The position numbers and the translations under genes are program-made. 64,000 bases of DNA from Bacteroidota bacterium (GTDB lineage Bacteria > Bacteroidota > Bacteroidia > Flavobacteriales > Flavobacteriaceae): positions 1 to 64,000 of the forward strand of contig JAQCDS010000004.1 of assembly GCA_027620655.1 (NCBI GenBank). The letters are read 5' to 3'. The notes under the pieces were generated by a model. It saw only the letters and a program-made list of their open reading frames with translations, ran no database searches and had not been told where the DNA came from. Below, piece by piece: positions 43,739 to 53,048 of this stretch. Numbering within the stretch: the stretch's first letter is position 1; each line of letters begins with the position of its first letter.

Positions 43739-44917
43739 TTAATTTGAAGTACTCATTTCTCCTTTTAGCAGCTTTGAACCAGATGAGAATAGCCGTATCA
43801 GCCAGGGTGATTCATCGTGTTTGTATTTGGCCAATAGCCTTTTATTGCCTTCAATTTCTGTTTTGGATTCAATTTCTTTAATTTTTGTTTGGTATTCAAA
43901 GGCCATTTTTTTCTCTTCCATTTCAAACAGTTTACCTTGTTTGACTAGTTCAATTTCGTCTTTGTATTCAACCAACTTTTGATTCCAATCACGTTTGGAT
44001 ACTGGGTTCAACTTAGAAACATATTCGTTATATTCTTTTTGAGCGTCTTTATAACAGTTTGACTTAGCATCAATTAAAGAATAATAGTGCATAGCCTCAG
44101 CGTTAAAACCAGAGCCACTAGAATCATTAAACTTACCGAGTTCTGCTCTCATCTTATTGAGCAGCTCAGCACATGATGTGTTCAGGTTGAGTTCAAAAAA
44201 TGATATTTTCTTCTCTTGAACAGACTTAAAACACTCTTCAGATTCTTTTGGAATTGAATTCAACAGCGAAAAGGCCACATCATAATTTCTTATAGCAGCT
44301 TCGCTGTTGGCTTCAGCTAAAATTTCAGAACAGTTATCTTCAAAATATTTAAATATTTTATTTTCAGATTGTTTTAAAAAATCGATAAACCCTTGTGTGT
44401 TGAGCTTCAAGTTTCTCGCTCCACTTATGAACGCCTTTTCTTCTGAATCTCCAACGCCTTTGAGTTCAGTAGAATATGAATTAAACACGGTCTCTGTTTG
44501 AGTATCTACAACCATAAAATTAATCTCATAGGTATTGGCATATTTAGGTGGCGCAGTAGCCGTAAGATTAGAGGATAGAATATTTACAGAGGGCCCAATT
44601 ATAAATCGAGGATTTGCTCCCTCACCACCGTAGCCCACTTTAGTAATAGCATTATTTAAGCGGTCCTTTAGTAATTTGGTAGAGGAATCTCCAATCCATT
44701 CGTATTGAGGTACAAATGGAGTCAGTTTTATCGAAATATTTTCCGGATTTGTAATTGGGTCTTCGGATGATTTATTTGATCCAAATACGGCATTTGAATC
44801 TTCAAAGACAGATGACTGAGTGTTTGATTTTTTAACGAGTTTGTTTTCTTTCTCTTTGGTTTCTCCACAGGAAAATAGAAGGCAAAAGGTTGCCAATATA
44901 ATTAATGGTTTTTTCAT
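43739..44917 (-). CDS. Lipoprotein with helical/coiled-coil C-terminus
   Basis: A 392-residue lipoprotein. The ATG at 44917 (MKKPLIILATFCLLFSC) is preferred over 44941 because it gives a clean signal peptide with the lipobox Cys at 17. A beta-rich domain (about 60-160) with a STELKGVGDSEEKAF segment is followed by a helical TPR-like region (about 170-280) and a coiled coil (about 290-350). Proteins of this kind often accompany DUF6175 proteins in Bacteroidota, and here a broken DUF6175 gene lies 1 base upstream. Function unknown. Confidence 0.65.
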   Translation of the reverse strand: MKKPLIILATFCLLFSCGETKEKENKLVKKSNTQSSVFEDSNAVFGSNKSSEDPITNPENISIKLTPFVPQYEWIGDSSTKLLKDRLNNAITKVGYGGEGANPRFIIGPSVNILSSNLTATAPPKYANTYEINFMVVDTQTETVFNSYSTELKGVGDSEEKAFISGARNLKLNTQGFIDFLKQSENKIFKYFEDNCSEILAEANSEAAIRNYDVAFSLLNSIPKESEECFKSVQEKKISFFELNLNTSCAELLNKMRAELGKFNDSSGSGFNAEAMHYYSLIDAKSNCYKDAQKEYNEYVSKLNPVSKRDWNQKLVEYKDEIELVKQGKLFEMEEKKMAFEYQTKIKEIESKTEIEGNKRLLAKYKHDESPWLIRLFSSGSKLLKGEMSTSN

Positions 44918-44918
44918 A

Positions 44919-45931
44919 TTAGTTAATTTGAAGTAAAGCATCTCCCAAGCTTTGAGTTTTATTTTTGACGTCTAACCCACATCCTCGTTTAAGTCCTTTG
45001 CGCAAATCATTGGCAAAGTCATATGCTGTGTAGGAGTTGTTGTTTTCGTCTTGTGTGAAAATACGAACACTGGTAAAAAATAGTTCAGTTGAGGTATTTT
45101 TTACCATCTTATAGGTAGAATTGATTGTATTTTCCTTCATCCAGCTGATAATTTTTTCAGTGATTTCGTCATTCCCACAATCTTCTTCAAGGTTATAGGA
45201 AGAACTGTTCATAACAGCCACTCGAAGCGTAATTTCAGATCCATTGGCCAATATATCTTTAAAATGGGTGGTCACACCCTCTTTCAGTTGATTGAAATTT
45301 TCTGCAAAATCTTGTTGGAATAAAAATTGGATGTCGTTATTTTTTGAGTCCCCACCTACATCTGCTCGATTTAAAGAAGTAACCGTTTTGTTGGTAAAGA
45401 CATCCAGACACTTTACGACATAGGTTAATATTTTTTTGGGTTTCTTGAATTTGGGTCTTGCTTTAAGTCATAATCTAATTCAATAATATAATCTGGTCTT
45501 GTGGTATTCATGAGTTCAGCTCTTAAATCTCTAGCTACACCCTCTATGTCATCATATGCATTATTAGTAGTTATCATTTTAAGAGACTGCTCCATATTCT
45601 CCAAGTTAAAACCAGATTTGGAAAATTCTCCTTCAATATCTGATACAATAAATTTTAATTTTGAATCCTTTACGAAGGAACTGCTGTAATCCCTGAAGTA
45701 GCGCGTAACACCTTGTCTTTTTTCTTCTTTAAGACACCCCATTCTTTTTAAAAGGGCATCCGATGGGACGACCATGATTGATGGCATGCTCTGTGTAATC
45801 GCGTTAGATTCTTTTCTCAATGAATTGGACTGATCAACAGTCGGCAACATGGAGTTATTATTTTTAGAATTATTACAGGAAATAGTAATTATTGATAGAA
45901 ATACTACCCCATACTTTATTAAAAATCTCAT
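44919..45931 (-). pseudogene. DUF6175-like lipoprotein gene with a frameshift in an A7 tract
   Basis: The 5' part (45931-45425) encodes a signal peptide with lipobox TISC, then SIMVVPSDALLKRMGCL and ARDLRAELMNTTRPDYIIEL, the DUF6175 layout. It stops at NPKKY just after a run of seven A on the coding strand (45431-45437). One extra A restores NPKKILTYVVKCLDVFTNKT and leads without interruption into the downstream frame (to 44919, ending GDALLQIN). So this is one gene of about 337 codons with a -1 frameshift: a pseudogene, a slippage-switched gene, or a sequencing error. Confidence 0.75.
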
Positions 45932-45948
45932 TTTTTTTTTAAATATAA

Positions 45949-46758
45949 CTATAATTTTTCATTAAGGGTGGAGGATTCATAGATAAGACCTTTGAATCTT
46001 GAACTGATTTCATTTTTGATAACGTTGTCATAGGAGCTTAGGTTCATTTCCTCCAAATCCATCATCACTTCTTTTTTATTTTTTAATATAAATTTTATGG
46101 ACTTAAGAAATTTCGAAGATTCATAAACGCTGAATTTAAGCTCTACTTTTTTGATATCTTTCTTATCGACTGATTTTAAGTAAATGTTATTTTTCTGCGA
46201 TGCATTTTCTTTATCGTTAATTAAACTATTACCGTCGAAAAATTCAATACTATCTTTATTGAGCTTAATGTAATCTTTTCTGTTATTTAAAATTGAATAT
46301 AGCATACTAATTATAATAATTATAAATACTCCAGTAATAAAATATTCAAAAGCTATAGAAAACCAATTTGATTTGGCGGATGATTCTGTAGTTTCAATTA
46401 AATTTTCCAAAGAATTAGCGTAAAAGTATAAGTAAACAGCAAGAGCAATAATTGTAAACTGAAGAAAATATTTTAATGTAAAATGTTTAATCAGAATGGT
46501 TGATTGACTTTTCTTGTAGATGTCTATAATACCTCCAAATCCAACACCGCAAACAAACAAAACAATCGAAATAGATAAAATAATTTTAAAGGGATGAAAA
46601 AAAGAAGTTGTGGTAAAGGCGAGATTTTCATCTCTCGAACCATAAACTGCAACCAAGCACAAGACAATAAGAACAAATACTATAAAAATTATTAGTGCAT
46701 AGAAACAATTTTTCAATGTTATCTTTTGCGCAGTGGTATATTTTAAAGAATCATTCAT
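45949..46758 (-). CDS. Membrane protein, hypothetical (269 aa)
   Basis: Four predicted membrane helices (about 13-38, 50-75, 88-112, 130-155) are followed by a cytosolic C-terminal domain (about 165-269) with YIKLNKDSIEFFDG, DKKDIKKVELKF and KEVMMDLEEMNLS, a beta-sandwich-like layout. The same layout occurs in the 210-residue protein at 48057-48689 (YVKINNGVLSYKD, LSDIESCESK, HFIPLKQMNFNF). The two are probably related PH-like membrane proteins. Spacing to neighbours is 15-20 bases, so it is co-transcribed with them. Confidence 0.65.
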   Translation of the reverse strand: MNDSLKYTTAQKITLKNCFYALIIFIVFVLIVLCLVAVYGSRDENLAFTTTSFFHPFKIILSISIVLFVCGVGFGGIIDIYKKSQSTILIKHFTLKYFLQFTIIALAVYLYFYANSLENLIETTESSAKSNWFSIAFEYFITGVFIIIIISMLYSILNNRKDYIKLNKDSIEFFDGNSLINDKENASQKNNIYLKSVDKKDIKKVELKFSVYESSKFLKSIKFILKNKKEVMMDLEEMNLSSYDNVIKNEISSRFKGLIYESSTLNEKL

Positions 46759-46773
46759 TTTTACAATTTAATT

Positions 46774-48057
46774 TTAAAAATTGTCGTAATATTTTTTAGA
46801 CTCCTCATAGGTTTGCCATAATGATAGTGCATCATCTCTTGGAATGTAATCATATCCATAAAATTTCTCGCCAAACTTCTCAATGTAATATGATTTAGTC
46901 TCTCTATATGATGCATCTTTGTTGGGATGCTCTAATATTTGATTACTTATAGCTATTTGACTAAGAAAAAGTTTTTTTCTTGAATTTTTTGAACCATCGT
47001 CGTTAATTTCATATACCATCATTTGATCTTCAATCAGTTCAAAGTAATATTTGATGTATGTTTTGCGTGAAATGGAATTGGGTTGGTAATAAATTAATTT
47101 AAAGAAGTTTTCATTGTTAATGATCAAATGTGATAACTCATCTAGTCCTGAGAAAGATAAACTCACATCATATTTACTCAACTCAACAGCAGTTGTTGAT
47201 GCAATCATTGGATTTACGTTAGTGCCTTTGAATAAATTATTCCAATAATCAGGGTCGTTAGTGACATGAACAATACCAAAAGCGATTAAGTTGTTATCAA
47301 TTGTAAGGCTTTGAATTTCAGAAACTAAGTTTGACTTTTTGGATGCATGAATGGTTTTAAAAAGTAAAAATACTTCGTCATCGATATCTCCTCTTGTTTC
47401 AAAATAGGTTTTAACAAAATTCTTTCCTTTATTATTTCTCATTACTTCAATAAAATCTGCAAGAACATCTATTTTGTAAGTTCCTACTATTTCAAAAAAT
47501 CGATTAAAAGACTCTTCAGATTTGTTTAAATCACCTCCATTTCTAAAAAGATAGGCATTAACCAAAAAGTCTTTGGGTGAAGTTGGATTTTTGATAGGGT
47601 TAGATGATTTAATAAGCTCTGAAAGGTTGTCAAATCCAGCATCAAGCTTTTCATCCATATTTGTTATTTTTTCGTCAACGACTTCAATTTGATCACTAAT
47701 ATTATCCAGTTTTTCATCAATAATGCTCAAGCTGTTTTGGAAATTAGAAACAAATTCTAAATTATCACCCATAAAGCCATTGTCTGTGTCTTCATTGAGC
47801 TGACCAAAAACTCCGAAAATAATAGCAAAAAATAGAGATGTTAATGATGCTGATTTAAAAAGTTCTTTTTTTGATTTTGGCAACAAAATCAATAAAATAA
47901 CAGAAATTATAAGCACAGATATTGAAAAGTAAAGTAAATACGTTAGTATTGGCCCAAGTGGTGATAATACATCTCCGACAAAGCCTCCTACTGTTCCCAA
48001 AACACCAGCAAATTTAGCAGCAGGCTGTAGGAGTTGTTTAAAGTTTTTTGTTTCCAT
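46774..48057 (-). CDS. Membrane protein with coiled coil and helical domain (427 aa)
   Basis: Two membrane helices near the N-terminus (about 35-60 and 68-88) are followed by a heptad coiled coil (about 105-150, with IIDEKLDNI, VVDEKITNM and NMDEKLDAG repeats) and a large helical domain to the C-terminus. No family recognised. The ATG at 48057 shares its base with the stop of the preceding gene, so translation is coupled. The helical part may be a TPR-like platform. Confidence 0.6.
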   Translation of the reverse strand: METKNFKQLLQPAAKFAGVLGTVGGFVGDVLSPLGPILTYLLYFSISVLIISVILLILLPKSKKELFKSASLTSLFFAIIFGVFGQLNEDTDNGFMGDNLEFVSNFQNSLSIIDEKLDNISDQIEVVDEKITNMDEKLDAGFDNLSELIKSSNPIKNPTSPKDFLVNAYLFRNGGDLNKSEESFNRFFEIVGTYKIDVLADFIEVMRNNKGKNFVKTYFETRGDIDDEVFLLFKTIHASKKSNLVSEIQSLTIDNNLIAFGIVHVTNDPDYWNNLFKGTNVNPMIASTTAVELSKYDVSLSFSGLDELSHLIINNENFFKLIYYQPNSISRKTYIKYYFELIEDQMMVYEINDDGSKNSRKKLFLSQIAISNQILEHPNKDASYRETKSYYIEKFGEKFYGYDYIPRDDALSLWQTYEESKKYYDNF

Positions 48058-48689
48058 TATTTTTTTATTTGTTTTAATAAATCGTCCAATTCAGATGTTA
48101 AGTTCAATCGATCTCTGAAGTTGAAGTTCATTTGTTTAAGTGGTATGAAGTGCGTTGTTTTGTCTTTTAAATTTAGAAGTACTCCGTTATTTTTTGATTC
48201 ACAAGACTCAATATCAGAAAGATTAAACTCTTCACTTACTCTATTGTCTTTATAGGATAATACACCATTATTTATTTTTACATAATCTCTGCTATCTCTA
48301 ATTAGTTTGTACAAGAAAATTAGGGTCGGGACCAAACTCAAAATAATCAAATAGCTCAACCCATAATAGTATTCTAATTCAGACAAGTCTTCTTTTTTTT
48401 CAATATAATCGTAAAGGTAATAGGCAACTCCAACAAATACCGCGATTCCTAATAATTTGGGCCATTCTTTTGGATTATAAATCACCACCCCGTTTGATTC
48501 ACTTTTTGCAGAACCCAAAAACTGAAGAAAGATAATACTAGCCAATATTTCAATAACACCAGTTAAGGTTAGTCTCCAAAATCCAAAAATATTCCAAATC
48601 TCATATATTAGATAAACAAATCCAATTCCTGCCAAAATCAAAAGAATTGAAAGGAAAATAGTAGTTGTGCTATTAAGTTTATTCATCAT
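48057..48689 (-). CDS. Membrane protein, hypothetical (210 aa)
   Basis: Four predicted membrane helices (about 10-32, 35-55, 75-90, 105-128) with a C-terminal cytosolic domain (about 132-210) resembling that of the 269-residue protein at 45949-46758. The start is one of two adjacent ATG codons at 48689 and 48686. It begins 2 bases after the stop of the glutamate-synthase-like gene and overlaps the next gene by one base, so it is inside one long minus-strand unit. Confidence 0.62.
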   Translation of the reverse strand: MMNKLNSTTTIFLSILLILAGIGFVYLIYEIWNIFGFWRLTLTGVIEILASIIFLQFLGSAKSESNGVVIYNPKEWPKLLGIAVFVGVAYYLYDYIEKKEDLSELEYYYGLSYLIILSLVPTLIFLYKLIRDSRDYVKINNGVLSYKDNRVSEEFNLSDIESCESKNNGVLLNLKDKTTHFIPLKQMNFNFRDRLNLTSELDDLLKQIKK

Positions 48690-48690
48690 T

Positions 48691-50277
48691 TTATTTCTTT
48701 TTGTTTAATTTATTTTTGGCTTGCCCCAGCCCCCCTAAATAATTACATTCAAACAGTTTTTGCATGGACTCAAAATGCACGGGTTCTTTCTTATAGTTGT
48801 AGGCATTTTCTAAAGTAATCACTTTGTTATTGTCTCCACAACTAATATCAACATCTGCCATTTGCATTTGTGAAGGGTGTTCGTAACCGCAGGCGTGTGT
48901 CATTTGTAGAGTTTCCTTCCTTAATGTGTTAATATAATTTCCAAATCGAATGGCTTTAATTGACGGATCTAAACCTCGCTGAAGCCAGGCACTTTGAGTT
49001 GCAATTCCAGTAGGGCAATGTCCTGTGTGACATTCCTGGGCTTGAATACAACCTATAGACAGCATTGCTTCTCTAGCGATATTAATAAAATCTACTCCCA
49101 TAGCAAAAGCTTTCAAAACCTCAGAAGGGAAGCCAAGTTTACCGGATCCTCCAAAAGCAATATCTTGACTCAGTCCGCGATCCTTGAAGACATTATATAC
49201 TTCAGAAAATCCAAACACCCATGGCAGTGCCACGTGATCTGCAAAAGACGGAGGAGCGGCTCCAGTACCACCTTCGCCACCATCAATGGTTATAAAATCA
49301 GGGCCACGTTTTTCATTTTTCATAATATCAGCCAGTTCTTCCCAATGTTTTAAATCTCCTACTGCTGATTTTATACCTACAGGAAGTCCAGATTTAGTGG
49401 CTAAATCCTCAATAAAGTCTACCATTTCGGGCACATTATTAAATGCCGTGTGATAGGTGGGCGATAGTACATCAACGCCGGGTTTAACACCCCTTATAGC
49501 GGCAATTTCTTTGGTATTCTTTTTAGCAGGTAAAACCCCACCTTTACCTGGTTTTGCTCCCTGAGATAACTTGATTTCAATGGCTTTTACTTTTCCAGGA
49601 TAATTATCTAAAACAAGTGTCTTGAAAGTATCAAAGTCAAAATAACGTTTCCCATCATCTCCATCTTTTCCACACCCAAAATACCCCGTTCCAATGTGAA
49701 ACATAACATCTGCTCCTTTCATGTGATAAGGACTTAATCCGCCTTCACCAGTATTATGGTAGCATCCAACCATCGAAGCGCCTATGTTTAAAGCGGTTTG
49801 TGCATTTTTTGATAAACTCCCATAGCTCATAGCCGATATATTGACAATTGAATAAGGCCTGAAAGGGTGCTTCCTTTCATGCTTTAAGCCAATCACTTTG
49901 GCACATGGTATGAAATACGGATCATTATTTTCATGATTAATATGATCAGTATCAACTTTGAATGGAAACATTTTTGGATTAACAAATATATGTCCGGGAT
50001 GGTAAAGGTCTTTATCAGTACCAAAGCCCTCATAATTATTTTCTTTTTTTGAAGAGGAATCAATCCAGTTTCGTTGACTTCTATTAAAAGGAAGTTCGTC
50101 TCTGTTACTAGCAATAAAATATTGTCTTATAGCCGGACCGAGAGCAATAAATAAAAATCTCAAATTCCCAAAAACAGGAAAATTTCTTTTTATTGTATTT
50201 TCTTTTTGAAAAAAATCTTTTAATACCCAAATAACAAACAGGGCCGCAATAGAAATAAAAATGTAATTGGTTATCAT
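48691..50277 (-). CDS. FMN-binding glutamate synthase family protein, membrane-anchored
   Basis: A 528-residue protein with one N-terminal membrane helix (about 3-20) and a complete GltB2-type TIM barrel: FITIDGGEGGTGAAPPSF (FMN and active site), AFGGSGKLGFP, and the iron-sulfur segment SIGCIQAQECHTGHCPTG. It lacks the amidotransferase domain of true glutamate synthase, so it belongs to the stand-alone branch of unknown substrate. It is the first gene of a minus-strand run in which the next gene starts 1 base after its stop. It could be a resident gene whose transcription the cluster exploits. Confidence 0.88.
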   Translation of the reverse strand: MITNYIFISIAALFVIWVLKDFFQKENTIKRNFPVFGNLRFLFIALGPAIRQYFIASNRDELPFNRSQRNWIDSSSKKENNYEGFGTDKDLYHPGHIFVNPKMFPFKVDTDHINHENNDPYFIPCAKVIGLKHERKHPFRPYSIVNISAMSYGSLSKNAQTALNIGASMVGCYHNTGEGGLSPYHMKGADVMFHIGTGYFGCGKDGDDGKRYFDFDTFKTLVLDNYPGKVKAIEIKLSQGAKPGKGGVLPAKKNTKEIAAIRGVKPGVDVLSPTYHTAFNNVPEMVDFIEDLATKSGLPVGIKSAVGDLKHWEELADIMKNEKRGPDFITIDGGEGGTGAAPPSFADHVALPWVFGFSEVYNVFKDRGLSQDIAFGGSGKLGFPSEVLKAFAMGVDFINIAREAMLSIGCIQAQECHTGHCPTGIATQSAWLQRGLDPSIKAIRFGNYINTLRKETLQMTHACGYEHPSQMQMADVDISCGDNNKVITLENAYNYKKEPVHFESMQKLFECNYLGGLGQAKNKLNKKK

Positions 50278-50345
50278 GAAAAATTGGTTAGTTAAAATTA
50301 ATACCTTTAAATTTACTAAAAATTCTAAAAAAAAAAAATTAAATT

Positions 50346-50636
50346 TTGAAATGTATTTTTAAATTCGCTATTAGATTGTATTGGTTTATAGTACCCAACA
50401 GTTTAAAAGGAGTTTGCTTATTTGAAGAATCTTGTTCAAAACATGTATACAGAACTCTTCAGAATGAGGGAACAAAAGCGGGTTTTAAAGCATTAGTTTA
50501 TAGATTTAAAGTTTGTAGGTCACCATTTCTTATCAGAAAAAACAAAAACAAGAACCAATACGAGTTACATTTGTGTAATGGTGATATTATTAAACAAGAT
50601 TTAATTAATTCTTATCACTTGTCAAAAATAAATTAA
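50346..50636 (+). CDS. YidD-like membrane insertion factor, small
   Basis: A 96-residue protein similar to YidD (membrane protein insertion efficiency factor): an amphipathic N-terminal helix FKFAIRLYWFIVP, then CLFEESCSKHVYRTLQNEG and a Cys in FKVCRSPF, matching the C-x-F-x-x-S-C-S and R-x-x-x-C-x-P pattern. The start is a TTG at 50346; no ATG fits. It is more diverged than housekeeping YidD, so a second copy may exist elsewhere. Divergent from the glutamate-synthase-like gene. Confidence 0.75.
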   Translation: MKCIFKFAIRLYWFIVPNSLKGVCLFEESCSKHVYRTLQNEGTKAGFKALVYRFKVCRSPFLIRKNKNKNQYELHLCNGDIIKQDLINSYHLSKIN

Positions 50637-50642
50637 CACTAT

Positions 50643-52124
50643 TCAAATTTCATATAGTTTTTGTAGTATTTTAACCATCGCATAACTGTCTAGAGCACAA
50701 TATTCCAGTAACTGCTCCCTTGTTTTTCCATAATCTCCTTCAAAGGTTCCGTTCACCATTGCAAGAAAGGTGTTAGATGCTGTTCCGCCATCTTTAATAT
50801 TAAGGGTGTCATAGGAGAGGTCAGGAACCAAGGCCGGAAGGACATATTTTATTGAATAACTACCTTTCATCTGTGGGGTGTAATACCATCTTTTTTGAAA
50901 TGGAATCATGAGATCTTTAAGTCTACCTATTATTTGTCTTAATTCATATGAAAATTGAGGAAAATATTCAATTAAATCATTTAATTTACCTCTTTCAAAT
51001 CCAATATTATAAACCAAAATATCTCCATAGGTGTTACAATCTTTTATGAGTTGTTCAACAAACATAGTCCTAGGATCTTGGGTTGGGTCTGCAAGATATT
51101 CTTTATGTAAAATCTTAGAATTGGATTGTTTCTTAATGTGAAGCGAATATTGAAATACGATTTGTTGGTAGGGTTTGGTATTTTCAAATATAGGGACCGC
51201 TGGACCAATAGTTTCAAAATCTAAAAAGTATAAAGGATAATTTAACCCACTTGTGAAATTTTTTATTTCTTTTTTATTAATATGAGATAAACCCTCTATT
51301 TCAGATTTTACCTGAAGAAGTTGTTTTTTGTTTAAAAAATTATTGTCAGTGTCAATTTGATTAAGTGTTAATATACCTTTTTTGTATAGCTCAAATTTTT
51401 TCTTTGTTTTCAATCTAGAAATATCGAAAATGGAGTAGTCTGGAATGTGTTTCCAACAGACCCCTTTGAAATCACAGTCATAAGGATTATTACAGTGAGG
51501 GCCAATATCAATTCCAGGTACTTTATCACTATCGATAACATAGTTTAATCTGTTTATTTCATTTGGAATTATTGTTAGATATTCTAGAACTTGATCATGA
51601 ACAGATTCTATGGAAAATAATTTTTGAATTTCTAGTTCATTATTTCTAACATATTTATTGTTGATGTGAATTACAGAAATGTCTTTAAGTTCAATACCAG
51701 AGTTGATGATCGTGTAATATTGTATTGCGGCATCTTTTAAATAAGTCTCCGTCACCTTAGTTGAACTTTTAACTTCATAGGCTTTCCATCCATCATCATC
51801 TTTAACTAAAATGTCCACTGCAGCCAGAATGCCGTTGAAGCAAAAAGTGGCTTCATAAATTATAGATTCATTATTATAAATTAATTTTTTTGTTGTTTCG
51901 ACAGCTTCAGCGATTTTGTAATAATCATTGGGCGATGCATCTACCCCTCCTGGGAACAGTTGTTGGGCTAAAAGTCCAATTATATTACCTTGGACAAATT
52001 TAGCTTTTTGTTCTGCCGGTACAGGGTCTTTTAGTCTATAAAAATGTTTATATAAGTAGAGTGATTTCTCACACTGAAGCCCTCTTATGAATGTTGATTT
52101 TGATAGTTTGTATTTTAATTTCAT
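50643..52124 (-). CDS. DUF2779 nuclease: Cas4-like Fe-S nuclease plus DEDD exonuclease-like domain
   Basis: A 493-residue DUF2779 protein. The N-terminal half looks like a Cas4/RecB-type PD-(D/E)XK nuclease: E91, D104 and EVK (117-119), with four Cys placed for an iron-sulfur cluster (C18, C211, C217, C223). The C-terminal half is RNase-H-like: LDFETIGPAVP (D302, E304), YNIGFERGKL and a final CALDSYAMVKIL, the DEDD exonuclease pattern. It probably degrades or processes DNA; a role in defence or repair is inference. It lies alone near the right end of the accessory region, convergent with the YidD-like gene. Confidence 0.85.
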   Translation of the reverse strand: MKLKYKLSKSTFIRGLQCEKSLYLYKHFYRLKDPVPAEQKAKFVQGNIIGLLAQQLFPGGVDASPNDYYKIAEAVETTKKLIYNNESIIYEATFCFNGILAAVDILVKDDDGWKAYEVKSSTKVTETYLKDAAIQYYTIINSGIELKDISVIHINNKYVRNNELEIQKLFSIESVHDQVLEYLTIIPNEINRLNYVIDSDKVPGIDIGPHCNNPYDCDFKGVCWKHIPDYSIFDISRLKTKKKFELYKKGILTLNQIDTDNNFLNKKQLLQVKSEIEGLSHINKKEIKNFTSGLNYPLYFLDFETIGPAVPIFENTKPYQQIVFQYSLHIKKQSNSKILHKEYLADPTQDPRTMFVEQLIKDCNTYGDILVYNIGFERGKLNDLIEYFPQFSYELRQIIGRLKDLMIPFQKRWYYTPQMKGSYSIKYVLPALVPDLSYDTLNIKDGGTASNTFLAMVNGTFEGDYGKTREQLLEYCALDSYAMVKILQKLYEI

Positions 52125-52310
52125 TTCTGTATTTATAAGTTCAACTATGGGTTAAATTAAGGATTTTTTCGATAAGATATGATTTTTTATTGTTACTCTG
52201 AGGTTTTTTAAAAAGAAGTGAAGCAGAGCTTATAATCAAACCCGAAACCTAGTTTGCGGTTTTTTTTCTATTCATCATGAGTTTCAAAAATTAGGACAAG
52301 ATCTTTTCTA

Positions 52311-52342
52311 AAGTTCGAACTATCACAAGTTTGGGTCACAAA
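52311..52342. repeat. tRNA-tail-like repeat, copy A
   Basis: 32 bases from AAGTTCGAAC to GGGTCACAAA that match 53996-54027 at 28 positions by my count. It resembles the T arm and 3' acceptor end of a tRNA (GTTCGAAC, then GGGTCACA), but no cloverleaf can be formed around it. It lies in the 355-base gap 52125-52479, which otherwise holds AT-rich sequence, an imperfect hairpin with a T8 run at 52239-52268, and the hairpin at 52345. Confidence 0.75.
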
Positions 52343-52344
52343 TT

Positions 52345-52386
52345 ATCCTCAAGAATAACAATTTATTTTTGAGGATATTTTTTTTG
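52345..52386 (+). terminator. Hairpin plus T run after repeat A
   Basis: ATCCTCAA and TTGAGGAT form an 8-bp stem followed by A and a run of T: a good rho-independent terminator without a gene directly upstream on this strand, as expected of a tRNA-gene footprint. Confidence 0.75.
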
Positions 52387-52479
52387 GCATGTTTTCAAAA
52401 AATTGATTTTTTTTTTGAATTAATCGGTTTTATTTTTAACTTGTAAATTGAAATTAATTTATAATCAAATTAAAATAAT

Positions 52480-53001
52480 ATGAAAAGAATTAATCTACTA
52501 GCCATTATCTTTATAATCTCAATTGGATGTACAACAACTGTCTCAAATGATGTATCCACGTTAACAAATGGAGGAAAAATCCTTAATGGACCTAATGCAG
52601 GTTCCACTTACACATTTGCAAGTGACGAAGTTGGACAATTGGCTATCGATTTTTCAAATGCTTTTGTTAGAAAAGATATGAGTTTCATATCAACTGAGCA
52701 TTTTACAGATTCAATTTTTTTCTATCCTGAGAAAGGTTTAGAAAAAGTAGTAATGGATTTAGAAACAGGTAAAAAATTAATTCAGGCTATGCACGAACCA
52801 TATGATTCAATAACGCGTTGGGTCTATGATGTTTTGCCAGTCGTTCCGTCCTATGACAAAGATTTGACAATTGTTATGTTCCCATTTACAGAAAAGCGTT
52901 ACAAAAAGGATGGTACAGTTGAAAAATTCAGATTCTATGAAAGACACTACATAAGAAATGGAAAAATCACAGGTGTTAGAAAGTGGAGTCAAGAGGAATA
53001 A
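52480..53001 (+). CDS. Lipoprotein with SnoaL/NTF2-like domain (173 aa)
   Basis: A signal peptide with lipobox SIGC (C17) is followed by a domain of about 125 residues with the NTF2-like pattern: a helix AIDFSNAFVRKDMSFI, a DSIFFYPEKG turn, and paired strands ending RFYERHYIRNGKITGVRKW. Such domains bind small ligands or act as isomerases; the role here is unknown. It is followed 47 bases later by a second NTF2-like lipoprotein, and the pair is bracketed by the two tRNA-tail-like repeats. Confidence 0.72.
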   Translation: MKRINLLAIIFIISIGCTTTVSNDVSTLTNGGKILNGPNAGSTYTFASDEVGQLAIDFSNAFVRKDMSFISTEHFTDSIFFYPEKGLEKVVMDLETGKKLIQAMHEPYDSITRWVYDVLPVVPSYDKDLTIVMFPFTEKRYKKDGTVEKFRFYERHYIRNGKITGVRKWSQEE

Positions 53002-53048
53002 TTATATCTATATTGAAAATTCAAATATTAACAAATAAAGAATTTTAA

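Noticed and set aside
52311-52342. A functional tRNA gene at repeat A (and B at 53996)
   Set aside because: No D arm, anticodon arm or matching 5' acceptor strand can be found upstream.
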